Shown: positions 35,092-43,116 of the stretch, one piece after another
Position numbering within the stretch: position 1 is the stretch's first letter
Layout of the letters: each line of letters opens with the position of its first letter
From: Nafulsella turpanensis ZLM-10
GTDB taxonomy: Bacteria > Bacteroidota > Bacteroidia > Cytophagales > Cyclobacteriaceae
NCBI RefSeq assembly: GCF_000346615.1
Contig: NZ_ANNU01000062.1
Span: 1-47,893 of the forward strand
Direction: 5' to 3'
DNA length: 47,893 bases
The notes under the pieces: model-generated
Database searches by the model: none
What the model was told of the DNA's origin: nothing
Seen by the model: only the letters and a program-made list of their open reading frames with translations
Made by a program: the position numbers and the translations under genes

Positions 35092-35976
35092 CTATTTCAC
35101 CCCTTTAAGAGAAGAGAGTACTTCCTTTTTCTTTTGCTGGGTGAAATAGGCATCTTCCAGACGTTTTAACATTTGGTTGCACAGGACTTCTATTTCCGGG
35201 TTCAGTTCTACATGTTTTCCTTTCCCTACCGAACTGGTAGATACACTATCGGTAATTTGCTCGCCAGGGTACTGTGCATCGGCAAAGGCATATATTTCTT
35301 TCATACTTTCTGCAGGTTCACGCACCAGGTCTTCGTAGCGGCACATCATTACCCGTGGATTTACTCCCAGATTGAGGTCAAAGAAAAGGCTGTTACGGGC
35401 GTACCAGAAAAGTGCGGCAGCATCCATTTCGTCCATATTCTCCGAAAAGTATTTCTGAACCACTTCCGTTACATGGTCGGTAGCTCCTTCGGAGCGCCAG
35501 TTGTGCGGATCTCTCTGTGCAATAGGTCGCAGGTCGTCAATACCATTGCTTTTTCCGAAGTTTACCAGATTGGAGGCAGCTACATCCTTAAAATGGCGAA
35601 ACATCCACAATACTTTGGAGGAAGGGAAGTACTGTAGCAGTTCTTTCAGATTTTGGGTCTCCACCAGGGGCTTCATTACCACCAGGGGAGGAGTATCCTT
35701 ATCGATTTCTCTTTTAACCTGGTTTAAGGGGTTTAGCCGGATTCTGCCCCTGTCGTGGCGCGAAAGCTTGCTGAATTCACCGTATACCTTTGCGTGCAGG
35801 TCTTTCTCGAATATTTTCTGCATCATGGTGGTGCCGGAACGCTGGCATCCCATGATGAACAGTATTTTTTTATCTTCGGCGGGCGTTAGCAAAGAATGGT
35901 AAATTTTCTTTTTTTCGAGCAGTATTTTGCGCTGAAGCTTTGGTAGATATCGCTTGTATTCCTTTACAAGATCCAT
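35092..35976 (-). CDS. Sulfotransferase-family protein
   Basis: A 294-residue cytoplasmic protein. The 5'-phosphosulfate-binding loop is GCQRSGTT (43-50), the standard PAPS-site P-loop. A basic stretch 'VLWMFRHFKDVAASNLVNFG' fits the 3'-phosphate-binding strand and Ser. The family transfers sulfate from PAPS to hydroxyls of glycans or lipids. Its place among glycan genes suggests that a surface polysaccharide or glycolipid is sulfated. No PAPS-synthesis genes are nearby. Transcribed alone or as the last gene after the heptose operon, with 214 bp between. Confidence 0.85.
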   Translation of the reverse strand: MDLVKEYKRYLPKLQRKILLEKKKIYHSLLTPAEDKKILFIMGCQRSGTTMMQKIFEKDLHAKVYGEFSKLSRHDRGRIRLNPLNQVKREIDKDTPPLVVMKPLVETQNLKELLQYFPSSKVLWMFRHFKDVAASNLVNFGKSNGIDDLRPIAQRDPHNWRSEGATDHVTEVVQKYFSENMDEMDAAALFWYARNSLFFDLNLGVNPRVMMCRYEDLVREPAESMKEIYAFADAQYPGEQITDSVSTSSVGKGKHVELNPEIEVLCNQMLKRLEDAYFTQQKKKEVLSSLKGVK

Positions 35977-36158
35977 AGGGAGAAAAAATTAGTGTTAACT
36001 GTTAAAAAAATATCTGTAGAGCAGTTCAGTGCCCTTTTTAGTTCTGATAAAAAAACGAAAACCTGAAGTCCTCCGGATAGCTTAATGGCCAAAGGGAAAA
36101 AGAGCTAACCCTTATGGTATACCATCCTCCTCCGAAAAAGTTTTCGTTCCTTCCTTTT

Positions 36159-36198
36159 CCAGTTAAAAAAGCCATTGCTGAAAGTCTTTTTTAACTGG
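36159..36198 (-). repeat. 13-bp inverted repeat overlapping the gmhB stop codon
   Basis: CCAGTTAAAAAAG (36159-36171) and CTTTTTTAACTGG (36186-36198) are perfect inverted copies with a 14-base loop. The TAA stop of gmhB (36191-36193) lies within the right arm. The hairpin could end the heptose operon, but there is no U-tract outside the stem. Confidence 0.7.
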
Positions 36199-36739
36199 CT
36201 TTTAGCAGGGGCTTCACCTCCTTTAGGTGGTTTACCATAAGAGAAGCCTTGCTTCCTTCACCATTATAGCGATCTGATTTCAGCAGAACATTCTGCCCAA
36301 TACCAGCCTTTATACCTGCTTCAATATCCGATTCCTTATCGCCCAGCAGCAAAGAGTGGCTCAGGTCAATTTCCAGTTCTTTTTGTGCCTGCAAAATCAT
36401 GCCCGGGCCTGGTTTTCGAAACTCACTATCCACCTTATACTTTCCTTTCCCATGCACAGGATGAAAGGGGCAGAAATATACCTTTTGAATGGTAATCCCT
36501 TTTTCAGCAAAAGCCTGAAGCATCCAGTTATTTAGCTCCTGAAAATCTTCTTCAGTATAATAGCCACGGGCAATACCCGCCTGGTTGGTAATTACCACCA
36601 GCAGGTAACCCTGTTCCTGGGCAGTGGACAGTAAATCGAAGATTCCGTCCATAAATTCGAAATCTTCTATGCGGTGTACATAATTTTTTTCTACATTAAT
36701 AATGCCATCCCGGTCTAGGAAGAGTGCTTTTCGGCTCAT
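36191..36739 (-). CDS. gmhB: D-glycero-D-manno-heptose-1,7-bisphosphate 7-phosphatase (GmhB), zinc-less variant
   Basis: A 182-residue HAD-superfamily phosphatase: motif I 'FLDRDG' with D9 and D11, motif II 'VVITNQ', Lys109 and motif IV '[12 protein letters not shown]'. It removes the 7-phosphate from the heptose bisphosphate made by HddA. E. coli GmhB has a Cys/His zinc loop ending C-x-C just before R-K-P; here that loop is C90-P-F-H ... S105-E-F107-R-K, so two of the zinc Cys are missing. A subfamily with this 'DS..RKP' loop is common in GDP-heptose clusters, so loss of zinc, not of activity, is likely. Starts in a 4-bp overlap with the stop of hddC. Confidence 0.92.
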   Translation of the reverse strand: MSRKALFLDRDGIINVEKNYVHRIEDFEFMDGIFDLLSTAQEQGYLLVVITNQAGIARGYYTEEDFQELNNWMLQAFAEKGITIQKVYFCPFHPVHGKGKYKVDSEFRKPGPGMILQAQKELEIDLSHSLLLGDKESDIEAGIKAGIGQNVLLKSDRYNGEGSKASLMVNHLKEVKPLLKAS

Positions 36740-37449
36740 TGTATAACGCTCAGTTCTTGTTGTGCTCTGGCATAATCTTCTGGTATGCCAATGTCAATAA
36801 AATAACCATCAGATACAAAAGCCATTACTTTAAAATCGCGGAAGTAAGCTTCCATAAAATCTTTTTCGAAGGAGAATTTTTCCGGAAAATCCTTCTCCAG
36901 CAATAGGTCTTTCCTGAGCAGATATACCCCGCCATTAATGGAACCTGCCTTCTTTTCGGCTTTTTCGCGGAAACGGACCACTCGATTGCTGGTGGTTTCC
37001 ACCACGCCGTAGCGCTGGCTGTCTTCCATCTTTTTCAGGGCCAGTGTTAAGTCCGATTCATTTTCTTGATGAAAGCGATACATGCCCTGCAGATCTACGC
37101 GAAACATGGTGTCTCCATTCAGAATAAGGGCATTGGGCGAGTTAACCAGCCGGAGTGCTTTTTTTATGGCACCACCAGTACCCAGGGGGCTATCTTCTAC
37201 TGAATAGACCAGCTGCATTCCTTTATAGCTGTCACCGTAATGCTGTTCAACTATCTCATGCTTATAGCCAGTGGAGAGGACTACCTTTTGTACGCCCTGC
37301 TGCTTCAGTTCATCCAGGAGGTAGCTCAGGAATGGAGTGTCGCCAATAGGAGCCATAGGTTTGGGCACATTCTGAATAACTGAACGGAGCCGGGTTCCCA
37401 TTCCACCAGCTAATATGATGGCATCCGGGAGGTTATTTACAGTTTCCAT
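36736..37449 (-). CDS. hddC: D-glycero-alpha-D-manno-heptose 1-phosphate guanylyltransferase (HddC)
   Basis: A 237-residue nucleotidyltransferase with the signature '[13 protein letters not shown]' (12-24) and '[12 protein letters not shown]' (29-40), and D94-type metal site in 'LILNGDTMF'. It is the GDP-heptose-forming enzyme by context: it lies between hddA and gmhB, overlapping hddA's stop by 13 bp and gmhB's start by 4 bp, in the order of the D-alpha-D pathway. Sequence alone would also allow a general sugar-phosphate nucleotidyltransferase. Confidence 0.9.
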   Translation of the reverse strand: METVNNLPDAIILAGGMGTRLRSVIQNVPKPMAPIGDTPFLSYLLDELKQQGVQKVVLSTGYKHEIVEQHYGDSYKGMQLVYSVEDSPLGTGGAIKKALRLVNSPNALILNGDTMFRVDLQGMYRFHQENESDLTLALKKMEDSQRYGVVETTSNRVVRFREKAEKKAGSINGGVYLLRKDLLLEKDFPEKFSFEKDFMEAYFRDFKVMAFVSDGYFIDIGIPEDYARAQQELSVIQ

Positions 37450-38573
37450 GCCTGTGTACCGTATTTAGTGAAGTGAAAATTCATGACCCTGCCATCCTGT
37501 TTATTGAGCTCGTTAATCAGTTGAACTCTGCGGGTGGGGTCTACCATAAGCATCATAAAACCGCCGCCACCGGCACCAGATACTTTACCGCCATAGGCGC
37601 CTGCTTCCAGCGCCATATCATAAATGGCATCGATGGTTGGGTTGGAGATGGAAGTGGCCATTTTCTTTTTCGCCTCCCACGACTTGGCCAGGTATCTGGA
37701 GAAGGTAAGGAAATCGCCTTTCAGAATTGATTCCTTCATGACAATGGAGTCGGCCTTGAGCTCCAGCATGGCATCGATGGATCGCTTATTTTTTTCGGTT
37801 GTGTTTTTAATCTGCTCGTTAATAATATTGGCCGATTCGCGCGAAGACCCGGTGTAAAACAGCACAAAGGAATTTTCCAGCTCGTTAATTACCCATTGCT
37901 TAATGCGCAGCGGGTTAACAATTACCCGGTCATCGGCCAGGAACTCGATAAAGTTAAAGCCACCAAAGGTAGCTGCATACTGGTCCTGCTTTCCGCCGGA
38001 GAGGCCCGCATCTTTTCTTTCTATCTGGTAAGCCAGCTGGGCAATATCATATTCCCCGAGCGGGAGGTTCAGCCATTCGACAAAGGCTTTAATCATCGCC
38101 ACTACAATGGTAGAGGAGGAGCCAAGACCAGAGCCGGCCACGGCATCGGAATAGGTCGTCATCCGGAAGGAGAGCGGACGGCCGCCGTTGAACTGGCGGA
38201 TAATTCTGTTATACACCGCCCTGTGGAGGAGTAGGCCGTCACCCAGGGCTATTTGCTCGGTTGCTTCATGCTCTTCATACTCATCGCGGTCTGCAGCATA
38301 AAAAACCACTTTATTATTATCGCTAACCTCAATGGTGCAATAGGCATGCATATCGATGGTGGCATTGAGCACCGAACCGCCATGGATGTCGGAAAAGGGA
38401 GAAACATCTGTTCCACCGCCGGCCAGCCCCAGGCGGAGCGGTGCTTTGGAGCGGATAATGGAAGATTTTTCTATTTCCTTCTGGCCCGGCCGCAGAGGGG
38501 CGCGGGAGGGGGTTACAATTAACCGTTCTTTCTTATTTTGTGTTTTTGCTGTCGTTTTTACTGGAGTCTCCAT
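37437..38573 (-). CDS. hddA: D-glycero-alpha-D-manno-heptose 7-phosphate kinase (HddA)
   Basis: A 378-residue GHMP kinase: '[19 protein letters not shown]' (42-60), the ATP-loop 'GSGLGSSST' (147-155) and the C-terminal '[12 protein letters not shown]' motif. It phosphorylates C1 of the heptose 7-phosphate made by GmhA. The usual enzyme starts near residue 39; about 38 extra basic residues precede it here, including 'SRAPLRPG', which looks like an imperfect copy of 'SKAPLRLG'. An ATG at 38573 gives this extension; no internal ATG lies just before the core, so the extension is probably real. Confidence 0.93.
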   Translation of the reverse strand: METPVKTTAKTQNKKERLIVTPSRAPLRPGQKEIEKSSIIRSKAPLRLGLAGGGTDVSPFSDIHGGSVLNATIDMHAYCTIEVSDNNKVVFYAADRDEYEEHEATEQIALGDGLLLHRAVYNRIIRQFNGGRPLSFRMTTYSDAVAGSGLGSSSTIVVAMIKAFVEWLNLPLGEYDIAQLAYQIERKDAGLSGGKQDQYAATFGGFNFIEFLADDRVIVNPLRIKQWVINELENSFVLFYTGSSRESANIINEQIKNTTEKNKRSIDAMLELKADSIVMKESILKGDFLTFSRYLAKSWEAKKKMATSISNPTIDAIYDMALEAGAYGGKVSGAGGGGFMMLMVDPTRRVQLINELNKQDGRVMNFHFTKYGTQAWKL

Positions 38574-38624
38574 ACTTCTCTTCTGTTATGTCTTTCTTCG
38601 GTCTTATTCCTGTGCCTCTGTTTT

Positions 38625-39263
38625 TTAGCTTTTGCCGAAAAACTCTTCTTCCAGCGCTATGCAAAGGGCATGGTATATGGGCAGATGTAGTTCCTGAATG
38701 TGATGCGTAAGTTTGCGGGGAGCACGAATAGTGGTATCGCAAAGAGCGGCTAACTTACCACCGCCTTCTCCGGTAAGCCCTATGGTTTTAAGGCCCTGAA
38801 CTTTTGCTACCTGTACAGCTCGCACCACATTGGCCGAATTGCCGGAGGTGCTAATAGCGAGCAAGGCATCTTCTTTTTTTCCATAACCATATACCTGCTG
38901 GGCATATACGGTTTCGGCCGATACATCATTCATAAAGGCCGTCATAAGTGCGCTGTGGCTAACCAGCGAAATGGTGGGCAGGGCTCCCTGCAGGTGGTCG
39001 GCAAGGTAGTCACCCTCTTCCGGGAAATGCTCCCTGAATTTTTTCCGAACCTCTTCCGGTAGTGGCCGCTTTGAAATGAAGCCCTTCATTAACTCTCCGG
39101 CAATATGTTCGCTGTCGGCAGCACTCCCTCCGTTTCCGCAAATCAATAACTTTCCCCCGGAGCGGTACGAATTTTTCAGAATTTCAAAGGCCTGGTTCAA
39201 ATCTTCTTTGCAAACCTTTAAATCAGGATAAGTCTCAATAAGGGTATTAATGGCAGGAATCAT
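38625..39263 (-). CDS. gmhA: Sedoheptulose 7-phosphate isomerase (GmhA)
   Basis: A 212-residue SIS-domain isomerase, slightly longer than E. coli GmhA because of an insertion near 65-95. 'CGNGGSAADSEHIAGEL' (42-58) supplies H53 and E57, and 'HIQELHLPIYH' supplies Q190 and H198, the four metal/substrate residues in the right spacing (Gln and His 8 apart). It starts the heptose pathway from sedoheptulose 7-phosphate. It is the first gene of the operon gmhA-hddA-hddC-gmhB, 51 bp ahead of hddA. Confidence 0.95.
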   Translation of the reverse strand: MIPAINTLIETYPDLKVCKEDLNQAFEILKNSYRSGGKLLICGNGGSAADSEHIAGELMKGFISKRPLPEEVRKKFREHFPEEGDYLADHLQGALPTISLVSHSALMTAFMNDVSAETVYAQQVYGYGKKEDALLAISTSGNSANVVRAVQVAKVQGLKTIGLTGEGGGKLAALCDTTIRAPRKLTHHIQELHLPIYHALCIALEEEFFGKS

Positions 39264-39585
39264 AAAAATTGGTTAGGAAGTGAGTGCCTGTTTGTTTTTG
39301 TTAAACAGAAATAAATAGCAGTTGTTTTGGGTGAAACAAAAATCCGGTAAAAAGTAAAAGGCCTTTGAAGAGGAGCAGTTGCGATTGATTTCTTTTCTCT
39401 GTCCTGCTAAAACAACTTGCCTCTTTCTGGAGTATATATGCTGATATAATGAGAATCTCCGGCAGTAAGAACCGATAACTATCACCAACAATTATTACAG
39501 AATTAATGGCCAGTCCTATAGCTGGAGGGTTATCATGAATTTTTAAGCAAAAAGAACGCACTGGAGGTTTCTGAATTAATTTTTT
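39264..39585. other. Divergent promoter region between the heptose operon and a glycosyltransferase
   Basis: This 322-bp A/T-rich region separates the gmhA start (minus) from the 39586 gene (plus), so it must hold promoters for both. I see no clear TAnnTTTG -7 box, hairpin or repeat. Two overlapping short frames on the minus strand (to 39561) have no coding features. Confidence 0.55.
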
Positions 39586-40770
39586 ATGAGAGTAGCAATT
39601 GTAACCACTGGCTTGCTCGATAGCCTGCTGCCATTGGCAAAATACCTGTCCAAAAAAGTTTCGCTCGATATTTATGTTTCTCTTTACGGCCAGAAGTATG
39701 TGGAAAGTGTAGGTGTTTTTGACCTTTCGGGCTTACAGGAAGGAATGAATAGCGAAGAGCAAAGTGCCCGTGTTTTAGGTCCGGAATTGCAGCAGTATAT
39801 AAAGGAAAGTAAAGGGCGTATCCGTTTGAAGCTGTTCAAATACCCGAACTTAAAAATTTTTAACCGGCGTAACTTTCAGCTGCACCGGCAGTTTGCGCGG
39901 GAGCTGAACCGGGAACAGTATGATGTGGTGCACCTGAACGGCTACCGGGGTGCACAAATGTTTCTGTACGGGTTCTTAAAAAGGTCGGTCGCCAAGGTAT
40001 GGACGGTGCACGACCCTATCCTTCATTCAGGCGAAGATAAATGGCAGACCCGCCTGGCTTACAGAAGCTATCGCTTCCTGAAGGCGCATTTTATTCTTCA
40101 CAATAAACAGCAAATGCCGCTTTTTATCCAAAAATACAAGGTAAAACCTTCGCGCTGCCACTTTGTGGCCTTTGGGCCGCTGGAAATTTTTAAAGCGTTT
40201 AAAAAGGGTGAGCCGAAAGCAAGGCAGGATAAAATGGTGCTGTTCTGGGGACGTATTTCACCTTACAAAGGAGTGGAATACCTGATTGAAGCGGGCAAAA
40301 TTGCAAAGCAGAAAGTGCAGGGGCTTAAAATCGTTATTGCCGGTAAACCAAACTATCATCTCGATACCTCCGCCATTGAGCAAGATCCTACTTTTGAACA
40401 CATTAATGGCTTTGTTGAAAATCCGCAACTGGTAGATTTGCTGGAACAGTCGGCCCTGGTGGTATGCCCTTATACGGATGCAACCCAAAGTGGTGTACTT
40501 ATGACCGCTTATGCCTTTAACAAGCCTGTGCTCGCTACTGCAGTGGGTGGATTGCCAGAGGTAATAGAAGAGGGGCGGACAGGCCGCCTCGTGCCTCCGA
40601 AAGATAGCCAGGCACTAGCCGATGCCATAGTAGAAATGATTGAGAACCCCACGGAACTGAAAAACATGAGCCGAAACATAGAAGCACTTAGCCAGGACGG
40701 CAGGTTTTCGTGGGATACCATTGCGCAGGAAACTCTTGAAGTATACCAGCAGGCAATTAAAGAAAAGTGA
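39586..40770 (+). CDS. GT4-family glycosyltransferase
   Basis: A 394-residue GT-B enzyme. The C-terminal half has 'LFWGRISPYKGVEYLIEAG' (the first donor-site element) and 'VCPYTDATQSGVLMTAYAFNKPVLATAVGGLPEVIEEG', an E-x7-E-like region where the first acidic residue is replaced (ATQSG), seen in some GT4 members that use NDP-sugars. The N-terminal acceptor half begins at once with 'RVAIVTTGLL', so it is cytoplasmic or peripheral. Likely adds one sugar to a lipid-linked surface glycan; donor unknown, with GDP-heptose from the divergent operon a possible one. Confidence 0.9.
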   Translation: MRVAIVTTGLLDSLLPLAKYLSKKVSLDIYVSLYGQKYVESVGVFDLSGLQEGMNSEEQSARVLGPELQQYIKESKGRIRLKLFKYPNLKIFNRRNFQLHRQFARELNREQYDVVHLNGYRGAQMFLYGFLKRSVAKVWTVHDPILHSGEDKWQTRLAYRSYRFLKAHFILHNKQQMPLFIQKYKVKPSRCHFVAFGPLEIFKAFKKGEPKARQDKMVLFWGRISPYKGVEYLIEAGKIAKQKVQGLKIVIAGKPNYHLDTSAIEQDPTFEHINGFVENPQLVDLLEQSALVVCPYTDATQSGVLMTAYAFNKPVLATAVGGLPEVIEEGRTGRLVPPKDSQALADAIVEMIENPTELKNMSRNIEALSQDGRFSWDTIAQETLEVYQQAIKEK

Positions 40771-40895
40771 AAGGATTATAGGGTAATCATTCTAAGGCAG
40801 GATCACCTTCAGAATATCTCCTGGTAGATTTTTTTATAGTTGTCGTTTCTTTTTCCTGCCGGTAGAACAACCACTAAAACAGTACTTAAAGAACT

Positions 40896-42020
40896 ATGAA
40901 AATATTAATTTTGGTAAGCTCACTCAATTATGGAGGGGCAGAAAAACAGGCGGTGCTTGACGCTAATATGCTGGCAGAGGTGGAGAATGTATACCTTGGA
41001 ACCTTTCAGGACGGACCTCTGCGCCAGCAACTCGATGAGCGGGTAAAGGTGGTGTATTTTCAAAAACTGAACTACTTTTCTACAGCCAACCGACTGGCAA
41101 GCTTCATCAAAAAGGAAAAGGTTGAAGTGGTACATAACCACTTGTATGCCCCCATGATTATTTCGGCCCTGGCTTCCATACGGGCGAAGGTGCCGGTATT
41201 CTGGCATTTCCATGGCCACCATTTTGAAGTGCGCAAATGGCCCCTTAACCTGCTGTCGAGGCTTCCAATGGTTAAGAATACTGTTTTTGTCTGCGATGCC
41301 CTTGCTGGGTATTTCGGGCGGGCCTTCCATTTTCCAGAAGCAAAGAGTACAGTTATTTACAATTCTTCTCAGTGCCGTAAATTACCAAAAGCAAAGCCAC
41401 AGGACAGCAAACTAAGGATTGGCTTTATGGGCCGCCTGGTGGGCCTTAAAAGAGTAGAGTACCTTATTGAGGTTGCTGCATTTTTAAAAAAGAAAGGTTT
41501 ACCCAATTTCGAAGTGCTCATTGCAGGCGATGGACCGGAAAGAGCACCGCTTGAAAAGCAGGTGACAGAAAGAGGAGTAAGTGAAGAAGTTACCTTCCTC
41601 GGATTCCGCTCCGACATTGAAAATATTTACAACCAGCTCGACCTTTTCATTTTACCCTCTGAAGAAGAGGCTCTTTCTCTGGCCCTGATTGATGCCGGAC
41701 GTGTAGGGCTCCCTTCCTTGGCCTTTGATATTGGGGGGAATAAAGAGATTATCAAAAATGGCGAAACCGGTTTTATCGTTGGCTCCCTGGATGAGCTGAA
41801 GGAGAAAGCCCTTCTGCTGTGCAGAGATAAGGTGCTGAGGGAAAAAATGGGCGAGAAGGCAGAGCAATTTACCCGCCTTTTTAGTGAACAAAATCACCTG
41901 CAAAGCCTTTTGAAAATGTACCATCAGCATTCACCCTCCGGAAGGAGTATTCAGCCAAAGGTACATCAGCTCCATTTAGCTAAGCCTTTGCTTGAGGAGA
42001 AAGTGATTCGCGAGGCTTAA
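40896..42020 (+). CDS. GT4-family glycosyltransferase
   Basis: A 374-residue GT-B enzyme beginning 'ILVSSLNYGGAEKQAVLDANML', the GGAE acceptor-loop start typical of GT4. Donor half: 'IGFMGRLVGLKRVEYLIEVA', 'VLIAGDGPERAPLE', 'VTFLGFRSDI' and the E-x7-E motif 'LPSEEEALSLALIDAGRVGLPSLAFDIGG'. It follows the 39586 enzyme by 125 bp in the same direction and precedes a deacetylase by 48 bp, a likely shared transcript for glycan assembly. Confidence 0.92.
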   Translation: MKILILVSSLNYGGAEKQAVLDANMLAEVENVYLGTFQDGPLRQQLDERVKVVYFQKLNYFSTANRLASFIKKEKVEVVHNHLYAPMIISALASIRAKVPVFWHFHGHHFEVRKWPLNLLSRLPMVKNTVFVCDALAGYFGRAFHFPEAKSTVIYNSSQCRKLPKAKPQDSKLRIGFMGRLVGLKRVEYLIEVAAFLKKKGLPNFEVLIAGDGPERAPLEKQVTERGVSEEVTFLGFRSDIENIYNQLDLFILPSEEEALSLALIDAGRVGLPSLAFDIGGNKEIIKNGETGFIVGSLDELKEKALLLCRDKVLREKMGEKAEQFTRLFSEQNHLQSLLKMYHQHSPSGRSIQPKVHQLHLAKPLLEEKVIREA

Positions 42021-42068
42021 TTTTTTCTGTTTTCTTTCAGAATGTAAGAATATTTAGTACCTACAATT

Positions 42069-43100
42069 ATGCACCCTTTCATTAAATCAAGCTTAAGCAA
42101 ATTAAATTTTGAGCTGGGCCGGAATCCGAAGGTCGAACAAACCCGCGACTATCGCAGGTTTATTCCGGCCCCTTACAAAGCAGTGTTTACCTTATCGGCC
42201 GATTTTGAACTGGCATGGGCGTGGCGTTTTTCCAAAGGGCTGGCCGATCCGGTAGAAGGAGCCAAAAGAAAGGCACGCCTGGCCCGATGGAATATGCCCG
42301 ACCTGATAAGGCTTTGTGACCAGTATAAAGTGCCTGTTACCTGGGCCACGGTGGGCCATCTTTTCCTCGATAGCTGTGAGTGCAAAGAAGGTATACCGCA
42401 CCCGGAACTGGCGCGGCTAAAGCACTTTGAAAACGGGTACTGGAAATTTGCCGAAGGAGACTGGTATAAAGATGATCCGTGCAGCAACTTTCGGGATGCA
42501 CCGGAGTGGTACTGCCCTGATTTGCTGGACATGATACAGCAGGCTCAGGTAAAGCATGAAATTGGCTGCCATACCTTTTCTCATATCGATTGCCGCGATG
42601 CGGTATGTCCCCCAGAGGTGTTCCGCCAGGAGTTGATGGAATGCAGGAGACTGGCAGAGCAAAGAGGGGTGGATCTGAAAACCTTTATTTACCCGGCGCA
42701 TACGGTAGGAAACCAGGAAGAATTACCAAAGCTAGGCTTCTCCAATTATCGGACAAACCTGGGGAATATTCTCGGCTATCCTGTACACCACGGGAATGGC
42801 TTCTGGGAAATAAAAAGCTCTTTTCAGCTGGAGTGGCGACGCGACTGGTCTGTCGATTACCATATTTCAAGAACCAAAAGAATAATTGACCGGGCCATCA
42901 AACATAAAACCCTCTGTCATTTTTGGTTTCACCCTTCTTTCAAGCGCGAATACCTGGAGCAGGTGTTGCCTCCGGTGCTGGAGTACTTAAATGAGCGGCG
43001 CGATGATATGTGGCTAACTACCATGGCCGAGTATGTCGACTGGCTTAACGGAGAGATAAAAGAAGTGAAAGGTGAAAAAGTAAAAGCGATGGTGCCATAA
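42069..43100 (+). CDS. Polysaccharide deacetylase-family (NodB-fold) protein
   Basis: A 343-residue protein without a signal peptide. NodB motifs: 'FTLSADFELAW' (catalytic Asp), 'HEIGCHTFSHIDC' (metal His pair H-x3-H) and a late 'WFHPS' His. It would remove acetyl groups from N-acetylated sugars, possibly of a lipid-linked or cytoplasmic glycan, given the lack of an export signal. Cys residues are unusually frequent (at least eight, e.g. 'SCECKEG', 'DDPCSNF', 'WYCPD', 'DCRDAVCP'). Last gene of the plus-strand group; its stop lies inside the terminator. Confidence 0.88.
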   Translation: MHPFIKSSLSKLNFELGRNPKVEQTRDYRRFIPAPYKAVFTLSADFELAWAWRFSKGLADPVEGAKRKARLARWNMPDLIRLCDQYKVPVTWATVGHLFLDSCECKEGIPHPELARLKHFENGYWKFAEGDWYKDDPCSNFRDAPEWYCPDLLDMIQQAQVKHEIGCHTFSHIDCRDAVCPPEVFRQELMECRRLAEQRGVDLKTFIYPAHTVGNQEELPKLGFSNYRTNLGNILGYPVHHGNGFWEIKSSFQLEWRRDWSVDYHISRTKRIIDRAIKHKTLCHFWFHPSFKREYLEQVLPPVLEYLNERRDDMWLTTMAEYVDWLNGEIKEVKGEKVKAMVP

Positions 43101-43116
43101 CGGCCATCGCTTTTTT
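43082..43116 (+). terminator. Terminator overlapping both convergent stop codons
   Basis: Stem AAAAGCGATGG (43082-43092) with CCATCGCTTTT (43104-43114), followed by T. The stop of the deacetylase (43098-43100) sits in the loop, and the stop of the membrane protein (43115-43117) begins at the T-run. Confidence 0.85.

Noticed and set aside
35173-35637. 154-codon frame on the plus strand
   Set aside because: Antisense to the sulfotransferase gene; Cys/Phe/His-rich with no family pattern.
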